Origin: Phytobacter diazotrophicus
GTDB lineage: Bacteria; Pseudomonadota; Gammaproteobacteria; Enterobacterales; Enterobacteriaceae
Reading direction: 5' to 3'
Length of the DNA: 64,000 bases
Assembly (NCBI GenBank): GCA_004346725.1
Contig: SMDE01000001.1
Span: forward strand, 248,001-312,000
The notes beneath the pieces are model-generated. The model was given only the letters and a program-made list of their open reading frames with translations, made no database searches and had not been told where the DNA came from. Shown here in pieces: positions 37,017-46,137 of the stretch (position 1 is the stretch's first letter; each line of letters opens with the position of its first letter). Both the position numbers and the translations under genes were made by a program.

Positions 37017-37271
37017 ATGTTGAAATCGTACGTAATTTCCCTGGCAACGGGCCTGTTAGCGGGTGTTATCTATGGCGCAATGCAGGTTCACTCACCCGCA
37101 CCACCGATCATCGCCCTGCTGGGCCTTTTTGGTATGCTGGTCGGCGAACAACTGATTCCGCTCGCCCGTCGACTTCTGCGCCGCGAGCCGGTGACAATGG
37201 CCTGGTTTCGTCATGAATGTGTGCCCAAAATCAGCGGCACGCCACCTCCTGACGACAAACGCGCCCCTTAG
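37017..37271 (+). CDS. XapX-domain mini membrane protein 2
   Basis: An 84-residue protein with two hydrophobic segments and the shared loop QVHSPAPP. It aligns with the protein at 36784 over about 45 residues, including GLLGM/GLFGM and GEQ. The basic C-terminal tail differs. The two are probably tandem duplicates that could form a hetero-oligomeric membrane complex; this is inference. Confidence 0.75.
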   Translation: MLKSYVISLATGLLAGVIYGAMQVHSPAPPIIALLGLFGMLVGEQLIPLARRLLRREPVTMAWFRHECVPKISGTPPPDDKRAP

Positions 37272-37297
37272 CCTGAGGGCAGACAGAGGAGTACGGC

Positions 37298-37669
37298 ATG
37301 AGGCTGTCACCGCGCATTGTCATTATTGATGATGAACGTTCCGTCCGTAGTGGATTAAGCAACCTGCTCCAGTCGGAGGGGTACGACTCTGACGCCTTCG
37401 ACTCTGCGGAGGCATTTCTTCATCATGAATCTGCGCTGTCTGACGCATCTCTGCTTATTATTGATATCAAGCTCAAAGGCATGAGTGGCCTGGACCTGTA
37501 TCGCCGGGTAGCTCAACTTGCCGCGCTGCCGCCGGTGATTTTTATCTCCGGACATGAAGATGAAAACCTGTCGCGTTATGCTCCGGAGTTTGGGGGCGTT
37601 ACACTGCTGCGTAAGCCCATTAAAATCGAAACGCTGCTGGAACAGATCCGCCGCGAACTCTCTGTGTGA
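37298..37669 (+). CDS. stand-alone receiver-domain response regulator
   Basis: A 123-residue CheY-like receiver without an output domain. The acidic pocket is D11/D12, the phospho-acceptor D56 in IIDIKLKG, S84 in FISGHED, and K106 in LRKPIKI. It is placed directly before the giant kinase gene (nine bases between stop and start), so it is the likely first partner of that kinase. It may pass phosphate on or act through protein contacts. Confidence 0.9.
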   Translation: MRLSPRIVIIDDERSVRSGLSNLLQSEGYDSDAFDSAEAFLHHESALSDASLLIIDIKLKGMSGLDLYRRVAQLAALPPVIFISGHEDENLSRYAPEFGGVTLLRKPIKIETLLEQIRRELSV

Positions 37670-37678
37670 GGAGCGCTA

Positions 37679-40600
37679 ATGAGCGAGAAACTTTCTGCTG
37701 CCGGTAAAATGATGGATAGTGAGGTGGTCACCTTAACCGATGACATCATTTTCACTCCGCTGACGCAGGAAGGAGGGATCGCCTGGACGCTTTGCCAGCC
37801 GCTACACTCCGGCAGCAGTTTTATTCTTGCCTGCGCGGCCGTCTCAAGTGATGAAGCCGCATTTCATACCACTCAACGCTTAAAAAATGAATTTGCGCTG
37901 CGCAGGCGGCTCTCTGGCGCATGGGCGGTAAAGCCGTTCAGCAGTACCAGTTACCATGGCCATTACGCGCTGGTCTATACGCCATTTCCTTTCCGCACGC
38001 TTGCACAACTGCCTCGCCTGCGCACCCGAAGCATTGCCGATTTTCTTTCGGTTGCCATTGGCCTGTGTGCCCCGCTACGCCAGATGCATGCGCAGGGATT
38101 AATGCACAGCGATATCAAACCCGGTCACTTTTTTATCGACCCCGGCGGCGCTTACCGTCTGGGCGGTTTTGGCCTCGCCAGCGAAGGGACGGATGCCTTT
38201 GACCCGTCTCGCCTGACGGAGCCTGGCGGTACGCTGGCGTATATGTCGCCGGAGCACACCTCCCGTACGCCGGACAGGGTCGACAGCCGCAGCGATCTCT
38301 ATAGCCTTGGCATTGTGCTCTACGAGTTGCTGACCGGCGAGCTGCCTTTCGATCTCAGCGAAGGCGGGCAGGCGGAATGGGCCCATCACCATATTGCCTC
38401 CGCTCCCAGACCACCCCGACAGGTACGTTCATCGGTTCCGCCAACGCTGTCGGATATTATTTTGCGACTGCTGGAAAAATCGCCGGACAATCGTTACCAG
38501 ACGGTCGACGGATTGATTGCCGACCTGCGTCGCTGCGAGGCTTCGCTGGCCAAAAATGGTGAAATTACGCCGTTTATTCCCGGCTTGCAGGACCGGGTAG
38601 CCGCGCGTTTGCAGCCGGACCCGCTTTTTCTCGACCATCCGCAGCACCATCAACTGCTGACGGTATTTGACCGGGTGGTGGAAAGTGGCGCGCATGCCCT
38701 GGTCACGATCGGTGGGCCGCCGGGCTGCGGTAAATCTTCGCTTATTGCCTCGGCGCTCAGGAAGTTGCAACAGCGGCAGGCGTTACTCGCCGTGAGTAAG
38801 GCCGACCAGTATTCGCCGGTTCTGCCTTATACGGTCATTGCCTCTGCGTTTCGCGCGCTGACGCTTTGGTTACTCGGCCAGGGGGCGGAAGAGGTGGCCC
38901 GCTGGAAAATGCGTTTAACACGGGCGCTTGGCGTTCATGCCGCGCTGGCGGTCAATCTGGTGCCGGAGTTAGGTCTACTGCTTGAAAACCCGCCCCTGGC
39001 TGTTGTGAATACCCAGGCGGCGGATAGCCGAATGCGTTTCAATATGATGGCGCATCGGCTGGTTGAGGCGTTTGCCACCCCGGACCGACCGCTGGTTCTG
39101 CTGATTGATGATATTCACTGGATAGATCAGGCCAGCCTGCACCTGCTGGAACACCTTATCAGTTGCAGCGAGTCGCTGCCGCTGCTGCTGGTGGTTTCGT
39201 ACGCTGACAGCGGTGTGTTTGCGGATACCAGCGAACAGGCGCAGTTGTCGACACTGCGCGTTGGTGCCCGCTATACCGTCGAGCTGCGGCCTGAGCCGTT
39301 GAGCGTGAAAGCGGTGTCGCGATGGCTGGCGGAACTGTTGCAGACGCGGGCCGCCTGCCTTGGCGAACTGGCGGCGCTGATCCACGAAAAAACCGGCGGT
39401 AACCCACTCTTTACCCATGAGTTTATTCAGCGCATCGTCAAAGACGGGCTGATTACCCATCACAAACAGCACGGCAAGTTGCACTACGACGCACAGGCGA
39501 TCCGTTCACGTAATTACACGGAAAATGTGGCAAGCCTGGTCCTGCAACAACTGGCGGAGATGCCCTCCCTGACGCGCAGACTGTTGGGTTGTCTGGCCTG
39601 CGTGGGGGGAAACGGTAATCCCGAACTGCTCAGCGCGATGCAGAAGATAGCGCCGGAGCTGCTACATGAACATCTGCTGCCTGCGGTTGCCGCCCGACTG
39701 ATCAGCCGCAGCGGCGACCAGTATGCCTTTACCCATGATCGGGTGCAGAAGGCGGCGCAGGAATTGCTCGAAGCGGATGATATTTGTCATCTCAATTTTG
39801 CTGCCGCGCGGTTCTTTACTGAGGTCGTCTCACAAAATGACAGCAATGAAAATCTGTTTCTGGCGGTCCACCACATTGCGTCATCCATCGACTGTATTCG
39901 CGTATCTCCCGAACGCGACCATTATCGTGCGATCTGCCGTCTTGCCGCGCAGCGCGCCCGGTTGACCGGGGATTACGCCTCGGCGGTGCGCTATCTGCGT
40001 ACCGCGCGGTTATTGAAAGAAGATGCCCTGATTACCGCGCCTGATGAGGATTTCGCGCTCGTTTTTGAAGAGGCGGAGTGTGAGTTTTTGCAGGGTAATC
40101 TTCCATCTGCGCTGACCCTGTGTCATCAACTCCTGCGCGCGCCCGGCAGCCTGCAACAAAAGGCGATTACCGCAGGCATGATGGCAGAAGTGCAGATGCG
40201 ACAGTCGGATATGAGCCTTGCGCTGGAGACCGCCCTGGCCTGGCTTGCGGTGTTCGGTATTCACCTGAGCCGTGCGCCGACAGATGCGGAGTGTGACGAG
40301 GGCTGGCAAATCATTGAGGCCCGTCTTGGGGATGAGCCGGAAAGCCATTTTCGCCAGCTTGCGCGAATTAATAACCCCGAGGCAGAAGCCGTCATCAACC
40401 TGATGCTCAGCGCCAGTATGTTTGCCGCGTTTACCGCCCCGCGCCTGCATTTTCTTTTACTCTGCCGGGTCATACTGATGACCCTGGAGCATGGCGTTAG
40501 CGGCGCGTTTACCACGGCGATTGCCTGGTATGGCGTCATGATTGGTTGTCGCTATCACGCCTACGAAAAGGGGTACAGGTATACGCTGCTGGGGCGCGAT

Positions 40601-43267
40601 TTGGTTGAGGAGCAACCTCTAACCCCCTTTATGGGCCGTACCTTTCTGGCGGTGGATTTGTGCAGTGCCTGGGTGAAGCCGCTTAGCGTTGCGGTAGATC
40701 ACGCTAAAGCGTGCTTTACGGCGGCGGTCGAGCACGGGGATTTAACCGCCGCCTGCTTTATTATCCGCCATCAGACGATGAACTTCCTGATCCGTGGCGA
40801 TCACCTCGACGGGGTGCTGACGACCATTGAAGGTGGGCTGAGTTTTATCCGCAAACTACGTTTCCCGGATGTCGAGGTCATGCTTCTCATCCAGCGCCTG
40901 TACGTTAACCATTTGCGTAGCGCCGGTTCGGGCAATTTAAGTGGTCATAACCTCTATTCCGAGGCGCTCCTGAACGCGACCAATAAGCATGAGAGTCAGC
41001 CGATACCGCTGACTATTTTCTGGTTCTGGCTCTATCAGGGAATGGCCCATTTTATGGCGGGTGAGTATGACGATGCTTCCCGTTGCCTGGAAAAGGCGGC
41101 CCCGGTAGCCGATATGGTGCCGGGCTATCTGCATCTGCTGGATTACCATTTCTACAGCGCCCTCTCACTGGCACAGAGGGTGACGCCGACAACCGTGACG
41201 CCCGCACAGCGGGAAAACCTTGTCGCCCATTATGACGTTATCGCACGCTGGGCGGAGCATAACCCGACGACCTTTGCCGACAAGGCGGCGCTGGTACGTG
41301 CGGAGCTGGCGAGACTGGAGCAGAGCAACGATATCGCCATTGGCTGGTACGAAAACGCGATAGCCCTTTCCGCAGAGACTGAATGCCACCCGGTGAACGG
41401 GCTGGCGTGTGAACTGGCTGGGGGTTTTGCCAAAGCGATGGGCTGGCATGTCGCCGCAGATGGCTATTTCAAAAATGCTTTCTCCGCCTGGCGGCGCTGG
41501 GGGGCGGTGGCAAAACTGCGTCAGCTTGAACGCCTGTACCCCCATCTGGCCTCCTCAGGGCCACGTTCGCCTTATGACACCATCACTTTCGCGCAAAACG
41601 AAATGATGCACGATCTGGAAAGTGTTTTGCGGGCGGTACGTGCCATGACCGAGGAGATTGACCTCGACCGCCTCGTCCATACGTTGATGACGATGTTACT
41701 GGAGCGGGCGGGGGCGCAGCGTGGGCTGTTGATTCGCATCCTTGATAATACTATTCCCGAAACCCAGGCGTGGGCGGAAACATCCTCGGAAGGGGTGAAG
41801 GTACAGATTGTCCGGGAGCGCCCCTTGGCTACCGATATGCCGCTGTCGGTACTGGCGGCGGTGATGCGTACCGGGCAGGAGATTCGTATCAGCAAGTCTG
41901 AGTTGTTCGGCCCGTTCAGTCAGGATCCCTATCTGGTAACGTCCGGCGCGGGCATTATGTGCGTACCGATGCATAAACAGGGCAAGCTGGTGGGGGTGCT
42001 GTATCTGGAAAATCGGGTGATGCCGGAGATTTTCACCGCCGGGCATTCGCGTATCGTCAGGATGCTGGCGGCGCAGGCGGCGGTTTCGCTGGAGACTGCG
42101 CGCCTTTATGCCGAGCGGGTCGAAGAGAACGTGCAGCGTCGCCGGGCGGAAAAAGAGCTACGCGCCAGCCAGACCTCGCTGATGCTTGGGGAGAAAATCA
42201 GCAATACCGGCACCTGGCGCTGGGAGCTGGAACAGGATGTGATGTTTGTTTCCGACGAGTATGCGCGCATTCTTGGCCTGCCCGACCATCAGCGTACGTT
42301 ATCAATGGCCGACTTTATGACGCTGGTGCATCCGGAGGATTTCCCCCGGATCAACACGCTGGTTAACGATAGTGTGCGTAATGGCGTCTCGATGCGGGCG
42401 GAGTTTCGTATTTTCCGCCCGGACGGGGAGTGCCGTTATATTCTGGGCGTGGGCAACCCGGTGGAATATGAGGCTAACGTCGCGGAGTATTTCGGCGTTA
42501 TCACGGATATCACGGCGCGCCGCCAGTCTGAGGATGCGGTTCGCGTGGCGCAGGCCGATCTCGCCCGTGTTTCCCGCGCGACCACCGTTGGTCAACTGAC
42601 GGCCTCTATCGCCCATGAGATTAACCAGCCGCTGATGTCGATTGTGGCCAATGCGGGCGCCAGTCTGCGCTGGCTGAGCCGCGAGCCTGCGATGCTCGGT
42701 AATGCGCGCGCAAGCCTTGAGGAGATCATCAGCGAGGGCGAGCGGGCGGGTAATATTATCCGCGGCTTGCAGGCGCTAACGCGCAACCAGACCTCTGCCT
42801 GCACGCGCATTAACCTGCATCACCTTGTCTACCATATTGTGGCGCTATCGCGCAGCGAGCTGGAACGTCAGGAGATCGCGTTGCATTACCATCTTGCGGC
42901 GCAGGATGCTGAGATTTTTGGCGATAGCGTACAAATACAGCAGGTGCTGTTAAACCTGATCGTTAATGCGATTGATGCCATGGCGGGGATAGACGATCGT
43001 CCGCTAATGCTGACGGTGAGTTCAGAGAATCCGCAACCCGGTAAAATTCGCCTGGCCATCGCCGATACCGGCGTAGGCTTTACGCCCGAAGTGCAGAAGC
43101 GTCTGTTTGACTCCTTCTATACCACCAAGGAGCAGGGTATGGGGATGGGGTTGAGTATCAGCTACGGCATTATTGAAAAGCACGGCGGTAAATTGACGGC
43201 GGAACCTCGCCAGCCTTGCGGCAGTGTCTTTACCTTTACCTTGCCGACACACCCCGCTGAAGCCTGA
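37679..43267 (+). CDS. giant sensor histidine kinase with pseudokinase, STAND ATPase, GAF and PAS
   Basis: A 1862-residue soluble protein of the PKD-AAA-GAF-PAS-HisKA-HATPase architecture. Order: protein-kinase-like domain (about 15-290), predicted ATPase with Walker A GGPPGCGKSS (345-354) and IDDIHW (about 474), a long helical repeat region (about 640-1300), GAF (about 1320-1460), PAS (about 1505-1615), then HisKA with H1646 in IAHEINQPL and HATPase with GMGMGLSI. The kinase-like part lacks catalytic features: HSDIKPGH has His instead of Asn, DFG reads GFG, and the beta-3 Lys is Ala in LACAAV. It may sense ligands or nucleotide state and signal to one or both receivers. Confidence 0.9.
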   Translation: MSEKLSAAGKMMDSEVVTLTDDIIFTPLTQEGGIAWTLCQPLHSGSSFILACAAVSSDEAAFHTTQRLKNEFALRRRLSGAWAVKPFSSTSYHGHYALVYTPFPFRTLAQLPRLRTRSIADFLSVAIGLCAPLRQMHAQGLMHSDIKPGHFFIDPGGAYRLGGFGLASEGTDAFDPSRLTEPGGTLAYMSPEHTSRTPDRVDSRSDLYSLGIVLYELLTGELPFDLSEGGQAEWAHHHIASAPRPPRQVRSSVPPTLSDIILRLLEKSPDNRYQTVDGLIADLRRCEASLAKNGEITPFIPGLQDRVAARLQPDPLFLDHPQHHQLLTVFDRVVESGAHALVTIGGPPGCGKSSLIASALRKLQQRQALLAVSKADQYSPVLPYTVIASAFRALTLWLLGQGAEEVARWKMRLTRALGVHAALAVNLVPELGLLLENPPLAVVNTQAADSRMRFNMMAHRLVEAFATPDRPLVLLIDDIHWIDQASLHLLEHLISCSESLPLLLVVSYADSGVFADTSEQAQLSTLRVGARYTVELRPEPLSVKAVSRWLAELLQTRAACLGELAALIHEKTGGNPLFTHEFIQRIVKDGLITHHKQHGKLHYDAQAIRSRNYTENVASLVLQQLAEMPSLTRRLLGCLACVGGNGNPELLSAMQKIAPELLHEHLLPAVAARLISRSGDQYAFTHDRVQKAAQELLEADDICHLNFAAARFFTEVVSQNDSNENLFLAVHHIASSIDCIRVSPERDHYRAICRLAAQRARLTGDYASAVRYLRTARLLKEDALITAPDEDFALVFEEAECEFLQGNLPSALTLCHQLLRAPGSLQQKAITAGMMAEVQMRQSDMSLALETALAWLAVFGIHLSRAPTDAECDEGWQIIEARLGDEPESHFRQLARINNPEAEAVINLMLSASMFAAFTAPRLHFLLLCRVILMTLEHGVSGAFTTAIAWYGVMIGCRYHAYEKGYRYTLLGRDLVEEQPLTPFMGRTFLAVDLCSAWVKPLSVAVDHAKACFTAAVEHGDLTAACFIIRHQTMNFLIRGDHLDGVLTTIEGGLSFIRKLRFPDVEVMLLIQRLYVNHLRSAGSGNLSGHNLYSEALLNATNKHESQPIPLTIFWFWLYQGMAHFMAGEYDDASRCLEKAAPVADMVPGYLHLLDYHFYSALSLAQRVTPTTVTPAQRENLVAHYDVIARWAEHNPTTFADKAALVRAELARLEQSNDIAIGWYENAIALSAETECHPVNGLACELAGGFAKAMGWHVAADGYFKNAFSAWRRWGAVAKLRQLERLYPHLASSGPRSPYDTITFAQNEMMHDLESVLRAVRAMTEEIDLDRLVHTLMTMLLERAGAQRGLLIRILDNTIPETQAWAETSSEGVKVQIVRERPLATDMPLSVLAAVMRTGQEIRISKSELFGPFSQDPYLVTSGAGIMCVPMHKQGKLVGVLYLENRVMPEIFTAGHSRIVRMLAAQAAVSLETARLYAERVEENVQRRRAEKELRASQTSLMLGEKISNTGTWRWELEQDVMFVSDEYARILGLPDHQRTLSMADFMTLVHPEDFPRINTLVNDSVRNGVSMRAEFRIFRPDGECRYILGVGNPVEYEANVAEYFGVITDITARRQSEDAVRVAQADLARVSRATTVGQLTASIAHEINQPLMSIVANAGASLRWLSREPAMLGNARASLEEIISEGERAGNIIRGLQALTRNQTSACTRINLHHLVYHIVALSRSELERQEIALHYHLAAQDAEIFGDSVQIQQVLLNLIVNAIDAMAGIDDRPLMLTVSSENPQPGKIRLAIADTGVGFTPEVQKRLFDSFYTTKEQGMGMGLSISYGIIEKHGGKLTAEPRQPCGSVFTFTLPTHPAEA

Positions 43268-43276
43268 ACCTGGCCG

Positions 43277-43897
43277 CTATCGCCCGAGGGTTTTTTGAAT
43301 ATTCAGACGGTCTGCAGCCCTGACCAGATCGGTCAGGGAACGGACCTGCATTTTCTCCATCACCCGCTTTTTATGTACTTTGGCGGTGATCTCGCTAACG
43401 CCCATTTCGGTGGCGATCTGTTTATTCAGCAGGCCACCAATCGCCAGTTGAAACACCTCTTTTTCGCGCGGCGTCAGTGAGTCATAACGTGTGGTCAACG
43501 CCTGTATCTCTTGCGTTTCGTCGAGGGTTTTCTCCGCGAGTTTCAGGGCATCGGCAACGGCCTGGAGCAGCAAGCCGGGGACAGCGGGCTTGGTCATAAA
43601 CTCATATGCCCCTGCCTTCATCGCTTTGACCGAGAGCGGAATGGTGCCAAAACCGGTCAGGAAAATAACCGGAATCACATGTCCAAGCCGGGAAAGGGCG
43701 TCGGTGACGTCGAAACCGCTGGCGCCGGGCATATTCATATCCAGAATCAGACAACCTGGCTGTGAGGTAAAAGGGTGGGACAGAAACGCTTGCGCTGAGG
43801 AAAAGTCGGCCACCCGATAATCCTCCGCTCGCAGCAGGCTGACCAGCGCCTGCCTGACGGAATTATCATCGTCCACAACGTAAACAATGTGATCCAT
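43277..43897 (-). CDS. FixJ/TodT-type response regulator
   Basis: A 206-residue DNA-binding regulator. The receiver has D10/D11, the phospho-acceptor D53 in LILDMNMPG, T81 and K103; the C-terminal LuxR-type HTH starts with LTPREKEVFQLA and has LLNKQIATEMGVSEITAKVH. Such regulators pair with multidomain histidine kinases, as in toluene and styrene degradation. It is convergent with the kinase gene, nine bases apart, and is probably its output regulator. Confidence 0.9.
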   Translation of the reverse strand: MDHIVYVVDDDNSVRQALVSLLRAEDYRVADFSSAQAFLSHPFTSQPGCLILDMNMPGASGFDVTDALSRLGHVIPVIFLTGFGTIPLSVKAMKAGAYEFMTKPAVPGLLLQAVADALKLAEKTLDETQEIQALTTRYDSLTPREKEVFQLAIGGLLNKQIATEMGVSEITAKVHKKRVMEKMQVRSLTDLVRAADRLNIQKTLGR

Positions 43898-44022
43898 GCG
43901 TGTTCCTGGCTATTAAAGAATATGCCCGTGCAAGGAAAAGACGGACGAGAAGCGACACCCGCCATGTTCCTTACATTACAGTGACATACATATGTTTTTA
44001 CTAAAGAATAACTGAATGTTAA

Positions 44023-44041
44023 CACAATAATTATCATTATC
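44023..44041 (-). promoter_or_regulatory. Fur-box-like site
   Basis: On the minus strand GATAATGATAATTATTGTG matches the 19-bp Fur consensus at 16 positions. It lies about 125 bp upstream of the FixJ-type regulator start. AT-rich DNA gives chance matches, so it is a candidate only. Confidence 0.4.
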
Positions 44042-44220
44042 ATGTTTCAAATGAAAATAATAAAAATGAATGGCGTAATAACTCACGTTTCACTCATCGG
44101 GGGCGTTGGAAGATAGAAAATGGCGTATTGTCCGCAGCAAGCGCAGGGCGGCGGAAATTTTTGCCGATATGAATGTCACCGTAGCGGGTAGAAAATTCAG
44201 ATTATTCTGCCAGAAGGTGA

Positions 44221-44252
44221 GCAGGCCAGCCGTCGGATGAGGGCTGGCCTGC
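44221..44252 (-). terminator. hairpin downstream of galP (distal)
   Basis: Arms GCAGGCCAGCC and GGCTGGCCTGC form an 11-bp perfect stem with a ten-base loop, on the 3' side of galP. The galP-proximal hairpin at 44270-44294 is nearer the stop codon. No T-run follows closely. Confidence 0.5.
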
Positions 44253-44269
44253 GGTATCGCATGTGGAAG

Positions 44270-44294
44270 AGCGTGCCTGTGGTTTACAGGCACG
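44270..44294 (-). terminator. hairpin downstream of galP (proximal)
   Basis: Arms GCGTGCCTGT and ACAGGCACGC form a ten-base perfect stem with a short loop, eight bases beyond the galP stop. It probably ends or stabilises the galP transcript. Confidence 0.55.
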
Positions 44295-44302
44295 CCATCA
44301 AT

Positions 44303-45697
44303 TTAATTATGGGAACCGATTTCGCGCAGCGGGCGACCTTTCATCAGATTACGCTCGATATGCTCCAGCGAAATATGTTTGGTTTCCGGAACCAGCCACA
44401 GCGTCAGGATAATAAACAGGACGTTCAGACCACCATAGACCCAGAAGGTATTGGCGTTGCCAAGGGAGTCCAGCATGGTGAGGAACGTGGCGCCGACAAT
44501 CATGTTCGCTATCCAGTTGGTTGCTGTTGAGCAGGTGATACCAAAATCACGCCCTTTCAGCGGCTGAATTTCCGAGCACAGCACCCAGATGACCGGACCA
44601 GCACTCATGGCAAACCCGACAATAAACATCAGCAGCATGGCGACGGCAAAGTATTGTGCGCCCTGCGAGTGAATGCCCAGATGCAGCATGGTCCCCAGAA
44701 CCCCCATGCCGACAGCCATCACCAGGAAGCCAAGCACCAGCGTGGGTTTGCGGCCCCAGCGGTCGACAACGCCGATCGCAATAAAGGTGGCCAGGACGTT
44801 AGTCAGACCGACGATGACCGTCCCCCACATTTGCTGCGTGGTATTACTGTAGCCTGCCAGTTCGAAGATTTTCGGCGCGTAATACATGATGACGTTCATA
44901 CCGGTGAACTGCTGCATCACCTGCAACAGCACGCCAAGGAAGACCGCGCGACGGAAATTGTTGTTCTCTTTAAACAGCGCCCAGCCGGTCTGTTTCACCT
45001 GCAGGCTTTCGCGAATTTCATCCAGCTCGTTTTTGGCTTCGGCGCTCGTATCACGCAGGCGTAACAGCACGCGTTCCGCGTCATGGAAACGGCGTTTGGC
45101 GGCATACCAGCGCGGGCTATCCGGCAGGAAGAACACGCCGATAAGCAGCAGGATCGCCGGAATAACAATCACGCCGAGCATCCAGCGCCATGCGCCGCTA
45201 TAGCTAAATGCCGTATCCGACAGATAAGCACCGAGAATACCGATGGTGATCATCAACTGGTACATCGAAATCATACTGCCACGGATTTTTTCCGGCGCTA
45301 TTTCGGACAGATAGAGCGGGGCGGTATAAGACGCGATCCCCACAGCAAGACCAAGAATAATGCGGGAAATAATCAGTACTTCGACGTTAGGGGCAACGGC
45401 AGAACACAGAGAACCAATAACAAAGAGGATTGCGCCGATCATCAGGCTTTTTTTACGCCCGAGTTTCCACGACATCCATCCGCTACCCACGGCGCCGACG
45501 GCGGCACCAAACATCATTGAACTGACCACCCACTCCTGTACGTGGGAGTCAATTTTAAAGTCATTGGTGATAAAGGGCAGCGCCCCGGCGATAACACCAA
45601 TATCCAGGCCAAAGAGAAGTCCTGCCAGTGCAGCAAGGAAGCAGACAAAAAAGGTCATCGCCTTGTTTGAATGTCCCTGTTTTTTATTGTCAGGCAT
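44303..45697 (-). CDS. galP: galactose/H+ symporter
   Basis: A 464-residue MFS sugar porter with 12 hydrophobic segments. Family motifs are [16 protein letters not shown]-like [34 protein letters not shown] and [11 protein letters not shown]. The start at 45697 gives the E. coli-like [13 protein letters not shown]-terminus. It imports galactose and glucose. The upstream region holds a GalR/GalS operator and a CRP-like site. It sits between metK and the island. Confidence 0.95.
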   Translation of the reverse strand: MPDNKKQGHSNKAMTFFVCFLAALAGLLFGLDIGVIAGALPFITNDFKIDSHVQEWVVSSMMFGAAVGAVGSGWMSWKLGRKKSLMIGAILFVIGSLCSAVAPNVEVLIISRIILGLAVGIASYTAPLYLSEIAPEKIRGSMISMYQLMITIGILGAYLSDTAFSYSGAWRWMLGVIVIPAILLLIGVFFLPDSPRWYAAKRRFHDAERVLLRLRDTSAEAKNELDEIRESLQVKQTGWALFKENNNFRRAVFLGVLLQVMQQFTGMNVIMYYAPKIFELAGYSNTTQQMWGTVIVGLTNVLATFIAIGVVDRWGRKPTLVLGFLVMAVGMGVLGTMLHLGIHSQGAQYFAVAMLLMFIVGFAMSAGPVIWVLCSEIQPLKGRDFGITCSTATNWIANMIVGATFLTMLDSLGNANTFWVYGGLNVLFIILTLWLVPETKHISLEHIERNLMKGRPLREIGSHN

Positions 45698-45762
45698 GAT
45701 GCCCTCCATTCGTTATATCAGTTTTTGCGATGGTAAACGTAGGTCAATGCCGGGCTGTTTTT

Positions 45763-45778
45763 TGTGATGAACGTCACG
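45763..45778. promoter_or_regulatory. CRP-like site upstream of galP
   Basis: TGTGA, six bases, TCACG match the CRP consensus at nine of ten positions, 66 bp before the galP start and next to the Gal operator. E. coli galP is known to be CRP-activated. Confidence 0.6.
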
Positions 45779-45781
45779 CAA

Positions 45782-45797
45782 GTGTAATCGGTTACAT
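45782..45797. promoter_or_regulatory. GalR/GalS operator upstream of galP
   Basis: GTGTAATCGGTTACAT matches the GalR/GalS consensus (GTGTAANCGNTTACAC) at all but the last position. It lies 85 bp before galP, beside the CRP site. E. coli galP carries an operator of the same type. Confidence 0.8.
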
Positions 45798-46056
45798 TCG
45801 ACCAAAAACGGGCAGGCAAATAAAACTGATAAATATTATAGATATAAGAAATAGAGGCGGGAGGGGATGACGGTAGTTTCGGACTAAACCGAAAGGGGGA
45901 TGTAACAGCGGGCCTTTAATTAATGAAGACCGGGTAATAAGCAGTATCGATAACAGCAAGGCGGCTATGTAATCGTTATCATTAACGTATTGAAAACGCT
46001 TTAGAAGTTTAGTCGGTTTTTGTAAAAGTGCGGGATTACCGGGCTCTGAAAAGCAG

Positions 46057-46079
46057 CAGGCCAGCACAAGGCTGGCCTG
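46057..46079 (-). terminator. metK terminator
   Basis: Arms CAGGCCAGC and GCTGGCCTG form a perfect hairpin about 60 bases beyond the metK stop on the minus strand. A T-rich stretch (TGCTGCTTTTC) follows on that strand. Confidence 0.6.
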
Positions 46080-46089
46080 TTAAACTCTG

Positions 46090-46130
46090 TCGCATCCGGG
46101 AAACACCCCAGACGCTTACCGGGGCTACGC
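46090..46130. repeat. REP-like element after metK
   Basis: GCATCCGGGAAACACCCC followed by ACGCTTACCGGGGCTACGCC resembles the REP unit seen beside yggE (59696-59772) and speA (50190-50220). The shared core is CTTACCGGGGC or its complement. Confidence 0.6.
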
Positions 46131-46137
46131 CGTCCTG

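Larger units (their letters stand above)
43898..44302. other. spacer between the island regulator and galP
   Basis: A 405-bp gap. The part next to the regulator is AT-rich and contains a Fur-box-like site (44023-44041). The part next to galP holds two strong hairpins (44221-44252 and 44270-44294). No gene was recognised. The boundary between island and backbone is probably in this spacer. Confidence 0.6.
45698..46137. other. metK-galP intergenic region
   Basis: A 440-bp spacer with the galP promoter elements (CRP-like site 45763-45778, Gal operator 45782-45797), the metK terminator hairpin (46057-46079) and a REP-like element (46090-46130). The remaining AT-rich part (about 45800-46020) shows nothing recognised. 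Confidence 0.65.

Noticed and set aside
30913-43897. prophage or transposon origin of the island
   Set aside because: No integrase, transposase, tRNA target or flanking direct repeat was recognised at either end.
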